DNA from: Clostridium sp. UBA6640
Lineage (GTDB): Bacteria > Bacillota > Clostridia > Clostridiales > Clostridiaceae
DNA length: 10,941 bases
Reading direction: 5' to 3'
NCBI RefSeq assembly: GCF_002455975.1
Contig: NZ_DKLM01000130.1
Coordinates: forward strand, 1-10,941
Shown: in pieces, positions 6,855-10,941 of the stretch
Layout of the letters: each line of letters begins with the position of its first letter
How positions within the stretch are numbered: the first letter of the stretch is position 1
Position numbers and translations under genes: made by a program
The notes under the pieces: generated by a model
Database searches by the model: none
What the model saw: the letters and a program-made list of their open reading frames with translations, nothing else
Told to the model about the DNA's origin: nothing

Positions 6855-6895
6855 ATTAGGATATAGAATTCTTAAGAGACTTTAGTATTAGGATA
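6855..6895. repeat. 9-bp direct repeat upstream of a -10 element
   Basis: ATTAGGATA occurs at 6855-6863 and again at 6887-6895, 32 bp apart, about three helical turns, directly upstream of the -10 at 6844-6849. It could be a pair of sites for a regulator, or chance in AT-rich DNA. Confidence 0.35.
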
Positions 6896-6940
6896 CGATG
6901 TAAAACTTAAAATATACTCTAGAAAATAGTTTAACCTCTT

Positions 6941-7091
6941 AAAAATTAAGGATTGATAATTAAGAGCGAAGAATTAAGGAAAAAGTTCACTAAAGGTGGA
7001 TTTCTTAAAATAAAATTTATTTTAAGAAAACTCCAAGGGCTTTGACCTTGGAGTTTTAACCATAATTATTCATCCTTAATTCTTAATTTTT
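6941..7091. repeat. Second MITE-like inverted-repeat element
   Basis: The ends are imperfect inverted repeats. The left end has AAAAATTAAG followed by GATTGATAATTA (6941-6962). The right end, read in complement from 7091, has AAAAATTAAG, an AATTAAG insertion, then GATGAATAATTA. Between them are a perfect 27-bp palindrome (7002-7028) and the 12-bp hairpin at 7027-7057. There is no coding capacity. The end sequence differs from the 4102-4338 element, so this is another family of the same general type. Together with the next repeat it fills the gap between the genes at 6813 and 7179. Confidence 0.55.
7027..7057 (-). terminator. Strong symmetrical hairpin, likely terminator
   Basis: Perfect 12-bp stem AAAACTCCAAGG / CCTTGGAGTTTT with a 7-nt loop. 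It can act in both directions, and on the minus strand it would end the transcript of the isomerase-like gene about 120 bp after its stop. Confidence 0.6.
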
Positions 7092-7105
7092 AATTCAAGT
7101 ATTCT

Positions 7106-7168
7106 GGGGACGGTTCATTAAAATATATCTAAATACTTTTTTAATTGCTAAAAAGAATGAACCGTCCC
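7106..7168. repeat. GGGGACGGTTCATT inverted-repeat element, copy A
   Basis: Left end GGGGACGGTTCATT (7106-7119) and right end AATGAACCGTCCC (7156-7168) form a perfect 13-bp inverted repeat around a 36-nt AT-rich middle. The right end is 10 bp from the stop codon of the isomerase-like gene. It is almost identical to copy B at 7929-7988. I recall this GGGGACGGTTC end sequence as a dispersed element in Firmicutes genomes, linked to single-domain Y1 transposases; no transposase is present here. Confidence 0.75.
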
Positions 7169-7178
7169 TTATTTATAT

Positions 7179-7910
7179 TTAATTTTCTTCAATAATTTTT
7201 TTAATTATATTCTTAGAATTTATTATTACTTCATCTTCATCTACAACTTCGAATATTATCTTACCATCAAAATCTTTAAGTATTTTCTCAAAGATATACT
7301 TGAAATCTATTTCTCCATTACCAACTGGCAAATGTTCATGAATGGCATCAAAGCTTTTATCTGCAATATGAAGTATTTTTGGTTTTTTAATTTGAATTAT
7401 ATTTTTAAGATGGTCATAACTATCTATATGGGCTATATCTAATAGTAGTTCTACATTTGGATTTTTTGAAAACATAATATTTATTTCCTCAGTTTTATAA
7501 AAAATAGGATCTAACTTACTATTGTTTTCCACATATAGAGTTATGCCTGCTTTTAAAAATGCTTCATTTGCATGCGAAATTTTTTCTGCAAGTTTAAAAA
7601 TTGTACTACTATTTATTTCCTCACTCTCACATATAGGATGTATTATTACTTCTTTATGTGAAAAATAATTTAAAATATCTAAAATTTTTGGTACATGTTC
7701 CTCAAATTCATTAATATCTAACACAGCGTGAATTATAACAGGAAATCCATGCTCTTTTATAACATTTCCTTTATCACCTTCAATTTTATCTATTAAAATA
7801 TCGCCTTTCATATACCAAATCTGCATAAAATCAAAACCATTATCAATTGAAAACTTTACTTCTTTATCATAATCATTAAACCATCTTATGCTTCTTCCAT
7901 AGTAAATCAT
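7179..7910 (-). CDS. Sugar phosphate isomerase/epimerase-like TIM-barrel protein
   Basis: A 243-aa cytoplasmic protein of the xylose-isomerase-like / AP endonuclease 2 fold. The expected metal-site strands appear in order: VIIHAVLD (about residue 58), EVIIHPI (about 88), TLYVENN with Glu (about 126), LLLDIAHID with Asp/His (about 156), ILHIADKS with His (about 180), the loop EHLPVGNGEIDF (about 192), and KIIFEVVDED (about 216). The family uses a divalent metal to isomerise or epimerise sugars or to process DNA. The short length and HLPVGNGEIDF loop favour the sugar isomerase side, but the substrate is not visible. The SD GGAGAA lies 4-5 bases before ATG. It is downstream of and co-oriented with the MerR-methyltransferase gene, but an 82-bp gap with a repeat lies between them, so cotranscription is uncertain. 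Confidence 0.7.
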   Translation of the reverse strand: MIYYGRSIRWFNDYDKEVKFSIDNGFDFMQIWYMKGDILIDKIEGDKGNVIKEHGFPVIIHAVLDINEFEEHVPKILDILNYFSHKEVIIHPICESEEINSSTIFKLAEKISHANEAFLKAGITLYVENNSKLDPIFYKTEEINIMFSKNPNVELLLDIAHIDSYDHLKNIIQIKKPKILHIADKSFDAIHEHLPVGNGEIDFKYIFEKILKDFDGKIIFEVVDEDEVIINSKNIIKKIIEEN

Positions 7911-7928
7911 AGTATTCTCCTATCTCTT

Positions 7929-7988
7929 GGGGACGATTCATCAAAATATATAAATATTTTTAATTACTGAAAAAGAATGAACCGTCCC
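7929..7988. repeat. GGGGACGGTTCATT inverted-repeat element, copy B
   Basis: Left end GGGGACGATTCAT (7929-7941, one change from copy A) and right end AATGAACCGTCCC (7976-7988). The middle matches copy A closely (AAAATATAT...AATA...TTTTTAATT). It has the same orientation as copy A and ends 4 bp from the stop of the MerR-methyltransferase gene, so the isomerase gene sits between two direct copies. Confidence 0.75.
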
Positions 7989-7992
7989 ACAT

Positions 7993-9153
7993 CTATTTCT
8001 TCACTTCAAATATACAGGCTTTTGTAGTTATGGATATATCTCCATTTTTCTTAATGTAATCATCTATATATTTTCTAAAATCATCTTTCTTTTTTCCTAC
8101 AAGTACAGAGGTTCCTTTTATACTAGAAGCTTTATAGGAAACAATAGCATCAACATCAGATGTAACAATCTTTCCTTCTAAGACTTCAATCTTAACTTCA
8201 CTAAAATATTTTTTTAGTAATGCTTGTCCATTTTCAAGTTGGAATCTATAACACATTCCATTATTATGAAGCCCTAAGGTAGGATCAAATTTTTCTATGA
8301 GGTTATTTAACTCACTCATAGCTTCACAAGAATTGGCGGTGACATAAAATGTCCCATCTTTAACAAGAACTCTTTTTATTTCTAATAGAGCTTTTTCTAT
8401 ATCTGGAACAAGATAAATCATATGTCTTGCAATTACTACATCAATGCTTTCATCTTCATAGGGAATATTTTGTGCATCAATTTCCTTATATAAAAAATTT
8501 TGTCCTACGCTTTGTAATCTTTCTTTTGTACTTTCTAGCATTGAACTAGAAAAATCAGATAAAGTAACATTCCATTCGCTATTTACATTATCTTTATTCT
8601 TAATCCAAAGTTCACCAGTGCCACAACCTAATTCTAATATTCTTGCTTTACTTGGAACTTTCATTTGATTAAAACACCAATTATTCCAATCTGTTTTATT
8701 GGTATTATAACTATGAAGCTTAGTTCTTAAATTAAAATTCTCAGCACTTTTATACTGTTCTTTTACTTTACCTTCCATATTAGTTATCTTGATAATATCA
8801 ATAAGCTTCTCAACTTCTAAAAATCCATTTTCTTTTATTTGATTTTCTGCTTTATCAAAAACAGTTATAACTGATTCTAGATGTTTTTTCTTTTCTTCTA
8901 AAGCATTTTTTTGAGCACTAATTATACTTTCTAAATTTTCTTCTCTTTTATATAAAATTTCTTTTATCTCATTTAAAGATAATCCAATAAATTTTAAAGT
9001 AATAATTTGCTGAAGTTTCAAAAAATCTTCTTCACAATAAATCCTATATCCAGAGCTAGTTTTATATGATGCTTTTAATAATCCGATTTTCTCATAATGA
9101 AGTAATGTTTTTGCAGTTACCCCTGCTCTTTTAGCAAACTCACCGATTTTCAA
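7993..9153 (-). CDS. MerR-family regulator fused to a SAM-dependent methyltransferase
   Basis: From the preferred TTG start (9153) the protein has 386 aa. Residues 1-70 are a MerR winged helix: KIGEFAKRAGV, TLLHYEKIGLL, SGYRIY, then GLSLNEIKEIL. Residues 75-125 are a Lys/Glu-rich coiled coil for dimerisation. From about residue 165 a class I methyltransferase follows: ILELGCGTGELW (172-183, SAM loop), an acidic VTLSDFSSSML (about 197-207), IDAQNIPY (about 226), and VVIARHMIYLV (about 240). In typical MerR proteins the C-terminal part binds the inducer; here an enzyme occupies this place. The upstream ATG (9177) is rejected because it lies inside the -10 of a MerR-type promoter, whereas TTG has GGGGAGG 7 bases upstream. 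Methylation substrate is unknown; autoregulation is likely. Confidence 0.8.
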   Translation of the reverse strand: MKIGEFAKRAGVTAKTLLHYEKIGLLKASYKTSSGYRIYCEEDFLKLQQIITLKFIGLSLNEIKEILYKREENLESIISAQKNALEEKKKHLESVITVFDKAENQIKENGFLEVEKLIDIIKITNMEGKVKEQYKSAENFNLRTKLHSYNTNKTDWNNWCFNQMKVPSKARILELGCGTGELWIKNKDNVNSEWNVTLSDFSSSMLESTKERLQSVGQNFLYKEIDAQNIPYEDESIDVVIARHMIYLVPDIEKALLEIKRVLVKDGTFYVTANSCEAMSELNNLIEKFDPTLGLHNNGMCYRFQLENGQALLKKYFSEVKIEVLEGKIVTSDVDAIVSYKASSIKGTSVLVGKKKDDFRKYIDDYIKKNGDISITTKACIFEVKK

Positions 9154-9160
9154 GATATTA

Positions 9161-9167
9161 CCTCCCC
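9161..9167 (-). promoter_or_regulatory. Strong SD that decides the TTG start
   Basis: GGGGAGG on the minus strand, 7 nt before TTG at 9153. It is among the best SD sequences in the window, and it lies inside the ORF if the ATG at 9177 is used. Confidence 0.75.
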
Positions 9168-9175
9168 TCATAGTC

Positions 9176-9206
9176 ATTCTAAGCTCCTACCTTAGGTTGG
9201 AGTCAA
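9176..9206 (-). promoter_or_regulatory. MerR-type promoter/operator with 19-bp spacer
   Basis: On the minus strand: -35 TTGACT (9201-9206), spacer exactly 19 bp, -10 TAGAAT (9176-9181). The spacer carries the dyad CTCCAACC-TAA-GGTAGGAG (9184-9202, 7 of 8 pairs). A dyad in an over-long 19-bp spacer is the hallmark of promoters activated by MerR-family proteins through DNA distortion. Start of transcription would be near 9169, inside the conceptual ORF, so the real gene begins downstream. Confidence 0.8.
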
Positions 9207-9234
9207 CCTTTTAAAATACACTATATTAACTTTA

Positions 9235-9711
9235 TTATAATTTAGCCTGTAAACTATAATTTTTCTTTACAGATTCAAAAATAAATCCTATAGAAAAAAT
9301 TATAATCATAAGAATGTAAGATACTATTAAAATAATATTTCCATCAATTGTATCAGTAAACATCATCATTATTTTTGTTGCTATAGGTACTATAAGTATC
9401 ATATAATTTTGAGATATTCCTGCTATTATAAGATTTTTATTTGTATCATCTAATAATATAAATTGCCAGATATAAAAGAGAAATGATATCGCCCACAAAC
9501 TATTACCCATTAAAAAGCTTTTTACTTTATTCTGTTTCGCCCTTGCAAATACTTTTCCAGCCCAAAACCAAAATACAATAAAAGCAATAACAAATATCCA
9601 TGGGACCATAGAATATATTTGCAAAATGAAACTAACTCTGTTTATAATAATCCCAATTATTAAAGGTATTAATATTATTAATATATATTTAGATTTATTT
9701 TTACAGCTCAT
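9235..9711 (-). CDS. Small polytopic membrane protein of unknown function
   Basis: A 158-aa integral membrane protein with five probable helices: residues about 9-24, 36-53, 66-87, 93-118 and 125-145. The N-terminus is short and basic (MSCKNKSK), and the loop after helix 2 is positive (KVFARAKQNKVK), which suggests that this loop is cytoplasmic. I see no catalytic or transporter signature. The SD GAGAGGGA lies about 5 bases before ATG, and the start is 13 bp after the hydrolase stop, so the two genes are cotranscribed. It lies upstream of the MerR-type promoter of the fusion gene; whether transcription reads through is not visible. I do not recognise the family. Confidence 0.65.
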   Translation of the reverse strand: MSCKNKSKYILIILIPLIIGIIINRVSFILQIYSMVPWIFVIAFIVFWFWAGKVFARAKQNKVKSFLMGNSLWAISFLFYIWQFILLDDTNKNLIIAGISQNYMILIVPIATKIMMMFTDTIDGNIILIVSYILMIIIFSIGFIFESVKKNYSLQAKL

Positions 9712-9724
9712 AAAAATCCCTCTC

Positions 9725-10483
9725 TTAATTTTCTAAATGATTTAAGAACCAATCCCTAGTAAGATTGATTAAAGTATCATAATATTCGAGAAAACTATGA
9801 TCAGCACCATCAATAACTTCTAATCTACTATCCTTAGGAAGCAGGTCCATTGCTTTTTTAGAATTCTCATAAAGAAGCTTTTCTTCTTCATCATTATTAC
9901 CATGTATTATCAAAATAGGACAATAAATATTCTTCATAAGTTCACTTTGATTTGTTAATTCAAAGTCCATAAGCATTTGTTTATCAATTATTACTTGTTT
10001 TCTTATTCCTTCAGCTATATTTTCAGTGATATATCCTTTTTCATTTAATTCTTTAATTTGTTCCTCTGTAAAATGCTCGCTCCAATTATATTTCATTGGG
10101 CCAGTTAAAGCTCCTGATAAAACCATTGCATCTATATCTAAGCTGCAACAATTTGAGCAAATAAGACTTCCAAGACTATGCCCATAAAGTCCTATTTTTT
10201 TATACCCTAATGACTTTACAAATTTGATTGCAGAGTTCAAATCATCTATTTCTTTAGAAACAGTTATGCTATCGTCATCGCTTTCCCCACATCCACAAAA
10301 GTCAAATGTCAAAACATTATATCCACATTGATTAAGAGCTTCTGCAAGTCTAGGAAATCTTCCCTTTGAACACTTGTCAGAAATAAAGCCATGAGCAAAT
10401 ATAATTATTGACTTAGAATCTGTAGGAAAAAGATTCCCTACTAATTTTAAATTTCTTGAATTAATAAAAGTTATTCTTTCCAT
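9725..10483 (-). CDS. Alpha/beta hydrolase
   Basis: A 252-aa cytoplasmic serine hydrolase with complete machinery. The oxyanion-hole strand is IIIFAHGF (residues 26-33), and FDFCGCGESDDD (60-71) follows. The nucleophile elbow is G-H-S-L-G (101-105) with S103, the acid D198 lies in IIHGNNDEEE, and H229 lies in GADHSF. The layout and the missing signal peptide match the esterase/lipase or acyl-glycerol-hydrolase-like branch with a small helical cap (about residues 130-185). Substrate cannot be told from sequence. The SD AAAGGGGG is 6-8 bases before ATG. It is the first gene of a pair with the membrane protein; a promoter was not clear in the repeat-rich leader. Unusually many Cys occur (53, 63, 65, 109, 112, 113). 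Confidence 0.85.
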   Translation of the reverse strand: MERITFINSRNLKLVGNLFPTDSKSIIIFAHGFISDKCSKGRFPRLAEALNQCGYNVLTFDFCGCGESDDDSITVSKEIDDLNSAIKFVKSLGYKKIGLYGHSLGSLICSNCCSLDIDAMVLSGALTGPMKYNWSEHFTEEQIKELNEKGYITENIAEGIRKQVIIDKQMLMDFELTNQSELMKNIYCPILIIHGNNDEEEKLLYENSKKAMDLLPKDSRLEVIDGADHSFLEYYDTLINLTRDWFLNHLEN

Positions 10484-10537
10484 ATTTATCCCCCTTTTAA
10501 AGTATCTGAAATAAAATAACTAGCCAAAGAGACGACG

Positions 10538-10612
10538 TCTATTTTATGCCAGATAAGAAAACAGGTTTCGCTCATAGTTTAGCTCTGTCTACGCGGTATG
10601 GCGAAAAATAGA
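10538..10612. repeat. Imperfect inverted repeat with CG-rich interior upstream of the hydrolase gene
   Basis: TCTATTTTATGCCA (10538-10551) and TGGCGAAAAATAGA (10599-10612) pair over most of their length. The loop region holds several CG dinucleotides (TTTCGC, ACGCGG), and AGACGACGTCT lies at the outer left edge. This is unlike the surrounding AT-rich DNA. It may be a mobile-element remnant or a structured leader of the hydrolase mRNA. No match to a known RNA family was recognised. Confidence 0.35.
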
Positions 10613-10678
10613 TTAGTATTTTTTTGAAGATGCTTAAAATACTTCTTAATATTTCTCCCTGTATAACCTTTTAAATTT

Positions 10679-10693
10679 AATGAACCGTCCCCC
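10679..10693. repeat. Solo half of the GGGGACGGTTCATT element, copy C
   Basis: AATGAACCGTCCCCC equals the right end of copies A and B. I found no matching left end within 200 bp, so this is a truncated or decayed copy. Confidence 0.6.
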
Positions 10694-10756
10694 AATTACA
10701 AACATAGTTTTTAATATCTTCCATGTTAAACCATAATATCCTTTTTTATTGCATAA

Positions 10757-10781
10757 AAAAAGCGTGACTGCTGTCACGCTA
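10757..10781 (-). terminator. Rho-independent terminator on the minus strand
   Basis: Read on the minus strand: AGCGTGAC-AGCA-GTCACGCT, a perfect 8-bp GC-rich stem with a 4-nt loop, followed by seven T. It ends a transcript that enters from the right edge of the window, since no gene lies between it and 10941. Confidence 0.8.
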
Positions 10782-10941
10782 ATTAAAATTATTGAATTCA
10801 CAGTTAACAATTATTATCCTATTAAAAAGGACTGGCGAACACTATTCGCATCTACAATAAAACACTAGCAAATGTAGCCTCTCCATAGTATTAGTTAAAT
10901 TTATTAGTATTGTTCCGACCTATACTGCACCTCAGGGGAAC
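10782..10941 (-). other. Gene-free segment with possible minus-strand RNA structure
   Basis: No ORF of note. On the minus strand it opens with a hairpin at the very edge (GTTCC-CCT ... AGG-TC-GGAAC, 10912-10941), then CTACA/TGTAG and GCGAA/TTCGC hairpins, and leads to the terminator at 10757. This could be the 3' part of a small RNA or of a leader whose 5' end is outside the window. I could not assign it to a known family. Confidence 0.3.

Noticed and set aside
9154..9177. ATG start of the MerR-methyltransferase gene at 9177
   Set aside because: An AGGAG lies upstream, but the ATG overlaps the -10 of a MerR-type promoter. The TTG at 9153 has a better SD and gives the usual MerR N-terminus.
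10782..10941. Lysine riboswitch, 6S RNA or the 3' end of 23S rRNA on the minus strand
   Set aside because: GAGGTGC resembles the start of the lysine riboswitch, and AGGTCGGA with ATACTAATA resembles the 23S end. The other conserved blocks (such as GCCGAAG, or the full helices) are absent, so no family is called.

Overview
The window is low-GC, AT-rich DNA with strong AGGAGG/AGGGGG-type ribosome binding sites. Its gene content (two small spore coat proteins, a class II cyclic-di-GMP riboswitch, a putative lipoprotein, a MerR-methyltransferase fusion) points to a spore-forming Clostridium. The repeats and family resemblances suggest the C. botulinum/sporogenes group, but that placement is inference. 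No phage, plasmid, CRISPR, tRNA or rRNA gene was recognised.

Layout. 171-617 (+) is a two-gene spore coat operon ending in a hairpin terminator at 671-696, which also faces the convergent cupin gene (817-1278, -). 1355-4073 (-) holds two tandem, divergent paralogs of an EreA/ChaN-like esterase family. One is membrane-anchored with a GTG start; the other is a putative lipoprotein. A 237-bp inverted-repeat element (4102-4338) lies directly upstream of the lipoprotein gene and separates it from a HIT-family / DUF2164 gene pair (5099-4344, -). 5373-5965 (+) is a complete regulated unit: promoter, class II c-di-GMP riboswitch, and a small secreted protein with two almost identical chitin-binding-type modules, closed by a terminator. 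An unrecognised 214-218 aa protein (6172-6828, -) is followed by a repeat-filled gap of 350 bp.

7179-10483 (-) is a run of four co-oriented genes read right to left: alpha/beta hydrolase, small polytopic membrane protein, MerR-methyltransferase fusion, and a sugar-phosphate-isomerase-like TIM barrel. The fusion gene has a textbook MerR-type 19-bp-spacer promoter that overlaps its first ATG, so a downstream TTG with a very strong SD is the likely start. The isomerase gene is bracketed by two same-orientation copies of a roughly 60-bp GGGGACGGTTCATT inverted-repeat element, and a third half copy lies near the right edge. The last 458 bp carry no gene, but hold a minus-strand terminator and two structured segments of unknown identity.

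The most interpretable regulatory circuit is the riboswitch. The P1 3' strand can pair either with the P1 5' strand or with the SD of the chitin-binding gene. This predicts that c-di-GMP turns translation ON, coupling the second messenger to a secreted surface or polysaccharide-binding protein.
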